From AP-15 sp963790875 (GTDB taxonomy: Bacteria; Pseudomonadota; Alphaproteobacteria; ATCC43930; CGMCC-115725), in NCBI GenBank assembly GCA_963790875.1, contig CAWBQT010000003.1:1612001-1676000 (forward strand): a DNA stretch of 64,000 bases. The letters run 5' to 3'. Below the pieces are notes generated by a model. It was not told the origin of the DNA. It ran no database searches and worked only from the letters and a program-made list of their open reading frames with translations. The position numbers and the translations under genes are program-made. Of the stretch, positions 34,688-43,424 are shown piece by piece (positions within the stretch are counted from its first letter, which is position 1; every line of letters starts with the position of its first letter).

Positions 34688-36088
34688 TCAATCGCCGACA
34701 ATTTCGGCGAGTGCGACGACGCTTGCCGGAAGCGACACGGCGGTCGTCATGTCCTGGCGCAAGAAACTCTCGATTGCCGGCCGCAGCGCCACGGCGTGAT
34801 CGAGTTCGGCATCGTTGCCGGGCCGGTAAGCGCCGAGCGCGATCAGATCCCGGCTCTCTTCGAGCCGACTCCAGAGCCGCTTCAACCGTCGGGCGAGCAC
34901 CGTCTGTTGGTCGGGAACGACCGCCGCCGTCACCCGGCTGACCGAAGCCCCGAGGTCGAGAGCGGGAAAGTGCCCGGCCTCGGCGAGCCGGCGGGTCAAC
35001 ACCAGATGCCCGTCGAGGATCGCGCGGGTCGAGTCGCCGACCGGATCGTTGGGGTCGTCGCCCTCGACCAATACTGTAAACAATGCCGTAATGCTGCCGA
35101 CTCCGTCGGCGCCATTGCCGGCGCGCTCGCACAAGGCGGCAATGCGCTGAAACACCGAAGGCGGATAGCCGCGGCTCGCCGGGATCTCGCCGATCGCGAG
35201 GCCGATTTCGCGCTGCGCCATGGCAAATCGGGTCAGCGAGTCGATCAGCAAGAGGACATGTCGCCCCTGGTCGCGGAAATATTCGGCGATGGCCATGGCT
35301 CGATAGGCCCCGTGGACGCGCTCGAGCGACGACGCGTCGGCCGGAGCGGCAACGACGACGGCTTTGACGAGACCCTCAGGACCGAGGATGCAATCGATGA
35401 ACTCCTTGACCTCGCGACCGCGCTCGCCGATCAGCCCGACGACGGCGACGTCGGCGCTGGTGTAACGGGCCATCATGCCGAGGAGTACGCTCTTGCCGAC
35501 CCCGCTGCCGGCGAAGAGGCCAAAGCGTGCGCCGCGGCCGATTGTGAAGAGCGCGTTGACGGCGCGCACGCCGACATCGAGCGGCGCCTCGACGAGCGCA
35601 CGCCGCAGCGGGTTCAGCGGCCGCCCGAACAACGGCATGCGCTCGGCGCAACGCAGCTTGCCCTGGCCGTCCAGCGGCAGGCCGGCCCCGTCGAGGACGC
35701 GGCCCAAGAGTTGCGGGCCGACGCCCACCTCGATCCTGCGGCCGGCGGGAGTAACCCGCGCACCCGGGGCGAGGCCGTCGCCGTGGCCTTCGGCCATCAA
35801 CAGCACGCGGCCGCCGTCGAACCCGACCACTTCCGCAGTGACCGGCCGGCCGTTCTCGCTTTCGATAAAGCACCGCTCGCCGATCGCCACGTGGATGCCC
35901 CTCGCCTCCATGACCAGCCCGATCGTGCGGACGAGGCTGCCGTGAATGACCGGCCGGCCCTCGCCGCCATCGAGGCGGGCGCGATAGCGTTCGAGCCGTT
36001 CGACGAGCCGGCCGCTCGCCGCGGCGTCCAGGCGCGTGGCGCGTCGCGGCGGGGCCGGCGAGGCTGCAGCAGCTGTCGGAAGCATCAT
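34688..36088 (-). CDS. fliI: flagellar export ATPase FliI
   Basis: FliI powers unfolding and loading of export substrates. The 466-residue protein has the Walker A loop GLFAGSGVGKSVLLGMMARY, the Walker B strand RHVLLLIDSLTRFAMAQREI, and GEIPASRGYPPSVFQRIAAL, all diagnostic for the FliI/SctN family. The N-terminal domain carries VMEARGIHVAIGERCFIES. Its start overlaps the fliH stop by four bases. Confidence 0.96.
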   Translation of the reverse strand: MMLPTAAAASPAPPRRATRLDAAASGRLVERLERYRARLDGGEGRPVIHGSLVRTIGLVMEARGIHVAIGERCFIESENGRPVTAEVVGFDGGRVLLMAEGHGDGLAPGARVTPAGRRIEVGVGPQLLGRVLDGAGLPLDGQGKLRCAERMPLFGRPLNPLRRALVEAPLDVGVRAVNALFTIGRGARFGLFAGSGVGKSVLLGMMARYTSADVAVVGLIGERGREVKEFIDCILGPEGLVKAVVVAAPADASSLERVHGAYRAMAIAEYFRDQGRHVLLLIDSLTRFAMAQREIGLAIGEIPASRGYPPSVFQRIAALCERAGNGADGVGSITALFTVLVEGDDPNDPVGDSTRAILDGHLVLTRRLAEAGHFPALDLGASVSRVTAAVVPDQQTVLARRLKRLWSRLEESRDLIALGAYRPGNDAELDHAVALRPAIESFLRQDMTTAVSLPASVVALAEIVGD

Positions 36089-36834
36089 TTGTCTTCTTCG
36101 TCGAACAGGCTGCGCATGACGGCCCGCCAGCGCGTCGCGAGAGACAAATCGGCCTGCGCGTCCCCGGCGCGCGGCCGCCAGCGCTTGTCGCTGACCACCG
36201 CGCTCTGCCCGTCGGCGACGACCAGGCAGTCGCCGGGCTCGACGCTGTCGTCCCCGATCAGCAACGCGCTCTCGTGTTCGATGTCCGGCGCCAAGCGGCG
36301 GATCAGCCCCAGATCCGTCGGGTTCAGGACGATTTTTACCGCCCCCATCTCAACCGGCACCTGCGCCACGGCCTGCCGGATCAGAGGCACTAGGTAATCG
36401 TGCGAGCGGGACGTCGCGCTGCCAATGACGGCGCGGGCCACTTCGAGCGCCAAGGCGGCAACCGCCTCTTCGACCGCCGCGTCGAGAGCGGCGATCGGCG
36501 CGCCCAGTTTCGCAGCGATTGCCGCCAGCCGTCGCGCCTCCTGCGCAAGCGCCGCTTGCGCCGCCTCGGTTCCGGCGGCAATCCCTGCCGCGTAGCCCTG
36601 TTCTCTGCCGTCCGCGTGACCCCGCTCCCAGCCATCGGCATAGCCGCTTTCCGTCTGCCGTTGGACGATTTCGTCGAACGACGGCTTGCCTGCGCCATCC
36701 TCCGGCGGTGCCGATGGCGCGCCGCTATCCTGCGCAACGCCACTCGGTTCGTCGGGCGGCGCCGGCAAGGATTGCGACCCGGCGTCGAGGTCGGGGATGG
36801 CCCATCGCAGCACGGATCGTCCGGCCGAGATCAT
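36085..36834 (-). CDS. fliH: flagellar export regulator FliH
   Basis: FliH is the peripheral stalk of the FliI ATPase. The 249-residue product has an acidic/Pro-rich N-terminus, the Gly-repeat helix of the family (ESGYADGWERGHADGREQGY and AAGIAAGTEAAQ), and a C-terminal domain with SVEPGDCLVVADGQSAVVSD. The GxxxG-like periodicity is a hallmark of FliH. I start at ATG 36834 (MISAGRSVL), which overlaps the preceding small gene's stop; the longer frame to 37092 is not family-like. Confidence 0.9.
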   Translation of the reverse strand: MISAGRSVLRWAIPDLDAGSQSLPAPPDEPSGVAQDSGAPSAPPEDGAGKPSFDEIVQRQTESGYADGWERGHADGREQGYAAGIAAGTEAAQAALAQEARRLAAIAAKLGAPIAALDAAVEEAVAALALEVARAVIGSATSRSHDYLVPLIRQAVAQVPVEMGAVKIVLNPTDLGLIRRLAPDIEHESALLIGDDSVEPGDCLVVADGQSAVVSDKRWRPRAGDAQADLSLATRWRAVMRSLFDEEDK

Positions 36835-37067
36835 TCTGCGCCTAATCCGGATCGCTCGCGACGCATCCGCGCCCAGCCCAGTCGCGCCAGTGCGATCGCG
36901 AGCTGCAACAGCGTCACGGCGAGCCAGGCGCCGACCAGATCCACCAGGAACCGCATCCCCAATACCGCCGCTATGCCCCAAGCCGGAAGGTCGCCCTCGA
37001 CATCGACGTCTTGGAACAGCGCAAACCACATCAAGGCCAACCCTGCGAAGAGCAGGAAGGGGCGCAT
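36831..37067 (-). CDS. small membrane protein between motB and fliH
   Basis: From ATG 37067 the 78-residue product has two hydrophobic segments (PFLLFAGLALMWFALF and FLVDLVGAWLAVTLLQLAIA) joined by an acidic loop, and ends in a basic tail. Its stop overlaps fliH by four bases and it lies 31 bases after motB, so it belongs to the operon. I do not recognise the family. A stator- or export-associated role is only inferred from position. Confidence 0.65.
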   Translation of the reverse strand: MRPFLLFAGLALMWFALFQDVDVEGDLPAWGIAAVLGMRFLVDLVGAWLAVTLLQLAIALARLGWARMRRERSGLGAE

Positions 37068-37098
37068 TGTGCGATTTCCGCGTCTTCGGCATGGACGC

Positions 37099-38049
37099 TC
37101 AGCAGCGACCTCCGCCGGATTGTGCGCATGCCGCCGAAGATGCCGCGTTCGGCGCCCGCGCCGCGCCGTCCGGAGCCGGCGCTGCCGCGGCGTCGCCGGG
37201 CATGCCGCTGTGCTCCGCCGGCGCAGTGGCCAAAGGAGTGTGCAATATGTCCTGCCCTTCTGATGGAGCAACCGCCACGATCGACACGCGCCGGTTCATC
37301 GCCATGCCCTCCGCGGTATCGTTTGAGGCAATCGGGTGGTACTCGCCGTAACCGGCGCCAACCAGTAGCGACGGATCGACCCCCTCCAGCGCGAAACGTT
37401 TGACTACCGAAATCGCGCGGGCCGCGGACAGATCCCAGTTCGAGTCGAATTGCGCGCTGTGGATCGGCGCATTGTCGGTAAAGCCGTTGATCTGAATTGG
37501 ATAATCGAGCGGTTTCAAAACCTCCGCCACTTGGTCGATCAAGGTCTGCGCGGCCGGCATCAGATCCGCCTGGGCGCTGTCGAACAGCACGAGCGCGTTG
37601 ATGTCGATGACCACCCCAAGCGCCTGCAATGACACCCGCACCTCCCCCTTTCTGATCATGCCGGCAAGCAGCGTGGTCAGCTTCTGATAGGCTTCATTCA
37701 GCCTTTCGGTCCTGCGCTCGACGTGCTGGCGCAGCGCCTGCGGCAAACGCAAGGCCTGCAGCAGATGCCTGGCCTGGGGATCGCGGGTGACGATCGGGGT
37801 ATGGATCGGCGACGGCATGTTGTCGAACGGCGCTTTGTGCGCCGCGGCAAGGCCTGGAGTTGCGATCTTGACCTCTTTGCCCGTGAACGCCGTCGACAAC
37901 GCCTCTGCCATTTCCTGGAACCTCGACGAGTTGACGCTCGACACCGCGTACATGACGACGAAGGTTGCCAGGAGCGATGTCATGAAGTCGGCGTATGAGA
38001 TGACCCAGCGTTCGTGATTTGCCGGCTTCTCTTCGCTTTTACGGCGCAT
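37099..38049 (-). CDS. motB: flagellar stator protein MotB (MotD-like)
   Basis: MotB anchors the stator to peptidoglycan and carries the proton- or ion-binding Asp. The N-terminus reads HERWVISYADFMTSLLATFV, with the Asp in SYADF at the start of the single membrane helix. The OmpA-like domain has FTDNAPIHSAQFDSNWDLSA and the closing NRRVSIVAV. A low-complexity Ala/Pro tail of about 50 residues follows. The Trp-Ser-Tyr context is MotD-like. It follows motA by 33 bases. Confidence 0.92.
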   Translation of the reverse strand: MRRKSEEKPANHERWVISYADFMTSLLATFVVMYAVSSVNSSRFQEMAEALSTAFTGKEVKIATPGLAAAHKAPFDNMPSPIHTPIVTRDPQARHLLQALRLPQALRQHVERRTERLNEAYQKLTTLLAGMIRKGEVRVSLQALGVVIDINALVLFDSAQADLMPAAQTLIDQVAEVLKPLDYPIQINGFTDNAPIHSAQFDSNWDLSAARAISVVKRFALEGVDPSLLVGAGYGEYHPIASNDTAEGMAMNRRVSIVAVAPSEGQDILHTPLATAPAEHSGMPGDAAAAPAPDGAARAPNAASSAACAQSGGGRC

Positions 38050-38082
38050 TGCGGTCTCCAGGGTCGGGGCTTCCGGACAGTG

Positions 38083-38907
38083 TCATTGGGCCGGACTCAG
38101 TCCTTTCTCGTTCAGCGAAGCCGCAGAAGCCGCATCGCCGGCTTCGCCGTCGGCTGACTTGCTCGGCGTGTCGAGCAGGCTGCGCAGGCGCATCTCGAAC
38201 TGTAGCGGCTGCTCCATGACGGCGATGCCGATCATGCCTTCGGTGATCATTTCCAGTCGCTGCACGCGACGCCGTACCAAGAACTTGAGCTTGTTGCCGA
38301 TCGGCAAAAGCACCATGTTGGCGATGCCGACGCCATAGACCGTCGCGACGAACGCGGTGGCGATGCCCTCGCCGAGCTTGCTCGGGTCTTGGAGATGCGA
38401 CATGACGATGATCAACCCCAACACGGCACCCAATATGCCGATCGTCGGCGCGTAACCGCCCATCGCCTCGAATATTTCGCTCGCCAGCATTTCCTGGTGT
38501 TCCTGGGTGGCGATCATCGCTTCGAGCAGGATGCGGATTTGTGAGGCGTCAATGCCGTCGACGACGAGCCTCAGGCCTTGGCTGATGAACGGATCCGACT
38601 GCTCTTCGGCCACCGGATCGAGCGCCAGAACAAATTCGCGGCGGGCGATCCGCAGCCATCCCATGATGTTGCCGATCAGCTCCTGGCGATCGTCGCGCGG
38701 CGGCATGAACACCCAAGCCAGCATGCGGCAGGCGCGCAGGAAAATCGGCAGTGGGGTCTGAACCAGCACCGCGCCGAGGGTTCCGCCGCCGACAATGATC
38801 ACCGCCGACAGCTGAACCAACGAGCCGAGATTGCCGCCGTCCATCAGCATGGTCGTCGCGATCGCCCCGAAGCCGAGTACCAATCCGACGAGCGAGAGGA
38901 TATCCAC
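38083..38907 (-). CDS. motA: flagellar stator protein MotA (MotC/PomA-like)
   Basis: MotA forms the five-subunit ion channel around MotB. The product starts at GTG 38907 with GGGAG upstream (VDILSLVGLVLGFGAIATTM) and has four membrane segments. Family features are VGGGTLGAVLVQTPLP, EIFEAMGGYAPTIGILGAVL and GEGIATAFVATVYGVGIANM. The 274-residue length fits the PomA/MotC branch. Its start lies two bases after the fliA stop. The longer frame to 38988 overlaps fliA and is rejected. Confidence 0.93.
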   Translation of the reverse strand: MDILSLVGLVLGFGAIATTMLMDGGNLGSLVQLSAVIIVGGGTLGAVLVQTPLPIFLRACRMLAWVFMPPRDDRQELIGNIMGWLRIARREFVLALDPVAEEQSDPFISQGLRLVVDGIDASQIRILLEAMIATQEHQEMLASEIFEAMGGYAPTIGILGAVLGLIIVMSHLQDPSKLGEGIATAFVATVYGVGIANMVLLPIGNKLKFLVRRRVQRLEMITEGMIGIAVMEQPLQFEMRLRSLLDTPSKSADGEAGDAASAASLNEKGLSPAQ

Positions 38908-38908
38908 C

Positions 38909-39709
38909 CTAGTCTCCCGCCCGCCACGGCATGGGCTTTGCGGCCGCGCCCCAGTCGGCGAGCGCACTGCGCAGCAACAGCAGGGCACGGCCGTGGCTGC
39001 GGCTGATCGTCGATTTGTCGAGGCCGAGCACTTCGCCGACCTCTTCCATGTTCAGCTCGTGCTCGTAATAGAGCGAGATCACCAGCCGTTCCCGCTCCGG
39101 CAGCGCCGTGATCGCCGCGGCGAGTGCCGCGGTGATCCTATTCTGGCGCAACATGTCTTCCTGATCGCCGGCGGTCTGCAGCGCCGCTTCCGCGCCGTCG
39201 TCGAAGGCGTCGAGGTCAAAGATCGAGATGCCGGCAATTTCGACCAGAAGCTGGTGATATTGATCGACGGTGATGGCCAGCTCGGCGGCGATCTCCGCGT
39301 CGCTGCCGTCCCGCCCCTGCCGCTGTCGCACCGCCTGCATCGCGGTCGAAGCGGCCTTAGCCAGTCGCAGCGTGCGGGTCGGCGCCCAACTCGTGCGTCT
39401 CGCCTCGTCGATCATCGCGTTGATGATCGATCGCCGCAGCAGCGCGTCGCCGATCGGAAAAATCTCGCCCCGTCGGGCGAGCCGCAGCAAGGTGATCAGC
39501 CCCGCCTGGATCAGGTCGTCGAGCTGCATCGTCGGCAGCCGGCCTTGGAGATGCGCGGCGAGGCGCTTCACGGTCGGCGCGTAGCGCTTGATCAGTTCGG
39601 CTTCGTCGATGTCGTGACGGTAGGCGGCGCCGCCGGCCGCTGCGCTCGCGAGGGGGCTTGTCGTGTTTCCCGTCGCGGAAGCTACCGCGGCTGATGGGTC
39701 ATCGGCCAT
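38909..39709 (-). CDS. fliA: flagellar sigma factor FliA (sigma-28)
   Basis: FliA directs late flagellar and chemotaxis promoters and is inhibited by FlgM. The 266-residue product has region 2 with KRLAAHLQGRLPTMQLDDLI and AMIDEARRTSWAPTRTLRLA, and region 4 with ALPERERLVISLYYEHELNM followed by EEVGEVLGLDKSTISRSHGR. It lies between flhA and the stator genes. FliA is missing in many alphaproteobacteria, so its presence with FlgM marks a beta/gamma-type control scheme. Confidence 0.94.
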   Translation of the reverse strand: MADDPSAAVASATGNTTSPLASAAAGGAAYRHDIDEAELIKRYAPTVKRLAAHLQGRLPTMQLDDLIQAGLITLLRLARRGEIFPIGDALLRRSIINAMIDEARRTSWAPTRTLRLAKAASTAMQAVRQRQGRDGSDAEIAAELAITVDQYHQLLVEIAGISIFDLDAFDDGAEAALQTAGDQEDMLRQNRITAALAAAITALPERERLVISLYYEHELNMEEVGEVLGLDKSTISRSHGRALLLLRSALADWGAAAKPMPWRAGD

Positions 39710-39712
39710 CGG

Positions 39713-41813
39713 TCAGCGCCGCCGCCCGAGCAATTCCACGACCTTGATCTGCTTTGCCGCCGGGATCTCGTTGAACGAGAAGACCCAGATGCGCGGGCGC
39801 ACGGCGCGCAGCAGTTCGGCAACAGGTTCGCGCAATTCGGCCCGGGTAACGAGTTCCGGCGATCGGGGCGATCGCCCCGAGCCGCCCCGCCAATAGCGCG
39901 GCGGCGGCACGTAGTTCCGCGGCCAGTGCCGGTTCGATGGCGAACACGCCACTGCCGGCCGACAGGCGCTGGATTTCCTGCAGCAGTTTTTCGAGATCCG
40001 GCTCCAGTGCGGCAACCTTCAATTCGCCGACCGCGCCGAACAGGTGTTGTACAATGAAGCCGCCGAGCTTGACCCGCAGCAAGGCCAATAGGCCACGTGG
40101 ATCTTGTGTGTTGGCAGCCCCTTCGATCAGTGCCGCGATGATGTTCCGCGGATCGCGGATCGGCACGCGTTCGGCAAGCAATCCGCACAAGACGCTGTGC
40201 ACGGTCGTCAACGGCAAGAGCTTGGGCGTCAATTCCTCGACAAGCTTTGGCACCTGTTTTGAGAAAAACGTCAGCAGCGCGTCGAGCTCGCCGCGCCCGA
40301 ACAGGCTGTCGACATAATCCTCGACGACGCGTTCGAAGTGCGTGGCGATGACCACAGCGGCATCGAACACCGTGTATCCGGCCGAGCGCGCCTGCTCGGC
40401 CAGGTTCGGCATGATCCATTTGGCCGGTCGGCCAAAGACCGGGTCGCGCGTCGCGGTGCCGGGGATCTCGGTGGTGTTGTTGCTCGACGGCATCGCCAAA
40501 AGCTTGTCCGGCTGAACCTCGCCGGCGGCCTTTTCGACGCCGTCGACAAGGATCCGATAGCCGGAGGATTGCAGGTCCGGATTGTCGCGGACATGAACCA
40601 CCGGAACCAAAAACCCGAATTCACGCGACACCTGGCGGCGCACCGCGCGCAATCGACGCAGAAGCCCGCCATCACGGTCCTGGCTGACGAGCCCAACCAG
40701 CCGATATCCGACCTGGATTTCCAGCGGCTGAACGAGTTCGACGACGCCGATGTCGATCTCGCCGGTCTCGGCGGGCGGCGCCGGCGGTGCCGCCTGAAGA
40801 CGGGCCTGACGCGCCTGCTCGCGCACGAGCCCCCAGCCGGTGACGCCCAAAACCGGCGCAAACAGCAAGAACGGCAGATGCGGCATGCCCGGGATAATGC
40901 CGAACAAGCCGACGACGCCGGCGGCGAGCCACCACGCCTTCGGGTAGAGGGCGAGCTGGCTGATGACCTGATGACTGATGTCGTGTCCGGTCGACACCCG
41001 GCTGACGATGACGCCCGCCGCCGAGGAGATCACCAGCGCCGGGATTTGCGCGACGAGGCCGTCGCCGATCGTCAGCAAGGTGTAGGTGTGGCCGGCCTCG
41101 GCCAGGCTCAGGCCGTGTTGCCAGATGGCTATGGCAAAACCGCCGGCGAGATTGATGAACAGGATCAGGACCGCAGCGACGGCGTCGCCGCGCACGAATT
41201 TGCTCGCCCCATCCATGGCGCCGAAAAAATCCGCCTCGCGCCCGACGTCGCTGCGCCGCCGCGTCGCCTCCTCCTGGTTGATGAGCCCGGCGTTGAGATC
41301 GGCGTCGATCGCCATCTGCTTGCCCGGCATGCCGTCGAGGGCAAAGCGCGCCGCAACTTCGGCAATGCGGCCGGCCCCCTTGGTGATGACGACGAAATTG
41401 ATGATGACAAGGATCGTGAAGACGGCAATGCCGACCGCATAATTTCCGCCGATGACAAACGAACCGAACGCTTCGATGACGCGCCCGGCGGCATCGGAAC
41501 CCTGATAGCCGTCGAGCAGGACGACGCGGGCCGCCGCGACGTTTAGCGACAGCCGCAGCAACGTCGTCATCAGCAGCAGTGTCGGGAAGGCGGAAAAGTC
41601 TGTCGCCTTTGTCGTGTAAAGCGTCGCCAAGAGGATCATCAAGGCGAACGAAATGTTGAAGGTGAACAGAATGTCGAGCGCGAAGGGCGGCAATGGCACC
41701 ACCACCATTGCCAGGACGAGCACAAAAGCGCTCGGCCCCGCCAGCGACGGCAGGTGCCGTCGCCATGCAGCAAAATTGTTGCCGATTGCGGCTTGCGCCG
41801 GGTGCGTGGTCAT
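39713..41813 (-). CDS. flhA: export-gate protein FlhA, frameshifted near the C-terminus
   Basis: FlhA is the large membrane gate component that docks substrates and chaperones. It has the N-terminal membrane region, the FHIPEP-type loop (GAGRIAEVAARFALDGMPGK with QMAIDADLNAGLI) and the cytoplasmic domain (PVVHVRDNPDLQSSGYRILV). The frame breaks near 39855-39866: after LAGRLGAIAPI the normal ending (PELVTRAELREPVAELLRAV and WVFSFNEIPAAKQIKVVELL) is in another frame. One extra base explains it. ATG 41813 overlaps the stop of the second fliQ (ATGA). The intact product would be about 699 residues. Confidence 0.93.
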
Positions 41814-42073
41814 TGCAGCATCCGAGGCAGCCCGACCAATACGGCGATGGCGAACGCCTCGAGCTGGCGCAACAGCCACGGGCCGAGAACGACGAGCGCC
41901 AGTCCCGTGCCCAAAAACTTTGGCACAAAGCTGATCGTCGGCTCATTGATTTGGGTCGCGGCGAGGAACATGCCGACGACAATGCCGATAATCATGATGA
42001 CCGCCAGGATCGGGCCGGCGCAATAAAAAATGGTTAACAGGGCGCCGTGGACGGGTTGCGACAGCGCGGCCAA
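41810..42073 (-). CDS. second FliQ-family export-gate protein
   Basis: The 87-residue product has two membrane helices and the canonical FliQ/SctS centre: GIVVGMFLAATQINEPTISF, then VPKFLGTGLALVVLGPWLLR. It fits the family consensus better than the copy inside fliPQR. It lies nine bases after fliN and overlaps flhA by four bases, so it is co-expressed with the rest. Whether both FliQ proteins enter the same four-subunit FliQ layer of the gate is unknown. Confidence 0.88.
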   Translation of the reverse strand: MAALSQPVHGALLTIFYCAGPILAVIMIIGIVVGMFLAATQINEPTISFVPKFLGTGLALVVLGPWLLRQLEAFAIAVLVGLPRMLQ

Positions 42074-42082
42074 TAGTGACTC

Positions 42083-42475
42083 CTAGCGCAACTGGCCGAC
42101 CCGCTGGGCCGGGCTGACCACCTCGATAAAGCGAAGTCCGAGCTGCTCCTCGTTGATGACGACGATTTCGCCGCGGCCGATCAGGACGCCGTTGATGTGG
42201 ACATCGAGCGGAGCGCCGGGGGCGCCGTCGAGTTCGATAATCGACCCGCGTCCGATGTTGACGACATCCCGGATCGGGATCTCGGTTCGCCCCAGCTCGA
42301 CCGAGAGCCGCACCGCGACATCGAGGACGAGATCGAGACCGGCGGCCAACGCGACCTCCGCCGGCCCCGCCCCGATGTCGGGCAGCGGATCGAGGCTCGG
42401 CACCGGCGGATGCCGGTCGCCAGGTGATTCTGGCGGACCTGAGGCCGAGTTGGCGGGCGGCTCATTGCCGGTCAT
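42083..42475 (-). CDS. fliN: flagellar switch protein FliN
   Basis: FliN forms the lower C ring. The C-terminal SpoA domain is clear: LDVAVRLSVELGRTEIPIRD, VVNIGRGSIIELDGAPGAPL, DVHINGVLIGRGEIVVINE and the ending GLRFIEVVSP. An unstructured Pro-rich N-terminus of about 45 residues precedes it, without a CheY-binding motif. ATG 42475 with GGAG eight bases upstream is preferred to GTG 42490; it overlaps the fliM end by 14 bases. Confidence 0.93.
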   Translation of the reverse strand: MTGNEPPANSASGPPESPGDRHPPVPSLDPLPDIGAGPAEVALAAGLDLVLDVAVRLSVELGRTEIPIRDVVNIGRGSIIELDGAPGAPLDVHINGVLIGRGEIVVINEEQLGLRFIEVVSPAQRVGQLR

Positions 42476-43424
42476 TGCTACGCTCTCCACTCCCTTCCGG
42501 CAGCATCGCTGCCGGGATGCCGGCTGGCACCGGCAGCCTTTCTTCGATCATCACTGCGAGTTTTCGGCCGTGTCTGCCCCAGCGGCCGCGAAACAGCGGC
42601 ACGCCGCCCGCCTCGACCGTAACCGTTTGCGGGCTGTCGATGTCGAAAACGCTGCCCGGTCGTAATTCCAGTAAACTGCCGACCGTGGTTTGCAGCGTGG
42701 TGAGTTCGACCCGCAGCATCAGCCCCGCCTGCCCAAGGTTGGCGAGCAGCGCCTCTTGCCAGTGCGGGTCGGGATCGGACGCCTTGTCGTCGACCTCACC
42801 GACCAGCCGATCGTGCAGCGGCTCCAGCATCAGGTAGGGAATGCAAAGCGTCAGCTTCCCGCCGCCCTGGCCGAGCCGCACGTCGAAGACGCTGACGATG
42901 ATCTGCTCTCCCGGGTGGGCGATCGAAACCGATTGCGGCCTCGTCTCGTGCCGTGTCATGACGGGTTCCAGACCGGCAATCGGCTGCCACGCCGTGGCGA
43001 GCTGCTCGACGACGGTTTGTACCTGACGGCGGGCGCATTTTTGTTCGAAGGCCGAGAATTCGCGATCGCCCCGCGTGCTCGGAAATCGCCCGTCCCCGCC
43101 AAAGCGGCACTCGACGATCCAGCTGATCAGCGGTGCGTCGACGACCACGAGGACTGTGCCGCGCAACGGCTTCAGTGCGGCCAGCGTCATATGCACCGGT
43201 GATGCCAGCTTCGCCATAAGCTCGCCGTGTGTCATCAACTGGATGGCGATCGGCGGCGTCACCTCGACCCCGAGGCCCAGGGTTTGCAGAAGGGCCGTGC
43301 GCAACTGCCGACAGAAACGGTGGTTGATCGCGTCGAGCGTCGGCATCCAGGCGCGGGACGGTCGATGCTCATTGTAGAACACGTATCGGCGGACGGATGC
43401 GGGACGGCTCGGCTGCTCAGACAT
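42462..43424 (-). CDS. fliM: flagellar switch protein FliM without the CheY-binding peptide
   Basis: FliM forms the middle of the C ring. The CheC-like middle domain is present, including WIVECRFGGDGRFP (the GGxG motif that contacts FliG), as is a C-terminal SpoA-type domain (LRVELTTLQTTVGSLLELRP and GRWGRHGRKLAVMIEERLPV). The start is ATG 43424, MSEQPSRPASVRRYVFYN. The usual N-terminal EIDALL peptide that binds phospho-CheY is missing, and is not encoded upstream in frame. The 320-residue length is near the lower limit. The start overlaps the fliK end by eight bases. Confidence 0.88.
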   Translation of the reverse strand: MSEQPSRPASVRRYVFYNEHRPSRAWMPTLDAINHRFCRQLRTALLQTLGLGVEVTPPIAIQLMTHGELMAKLASPVHMTLAALKPLRGTVLVVVDAPLISWIVECRFGGDGRFPSTRGDREFSAFEQKCARRQVQTVVEQLATAWQPIAGLEPVMTRHETRPQSVSIAHPGEQIIVSVFDVRLGQGGGKLTLCIPYLMLEPLHDRLVGEVDDKASDPDPHWQEALLANLGQAGLMLRVELTTLQTTVGSLLELRPGSVFDIDSPQTVTVEAGGVPLFRGRWGRHGRKLAVMIEERLPVPAGIPAAMLPEGSGERSNDRQ

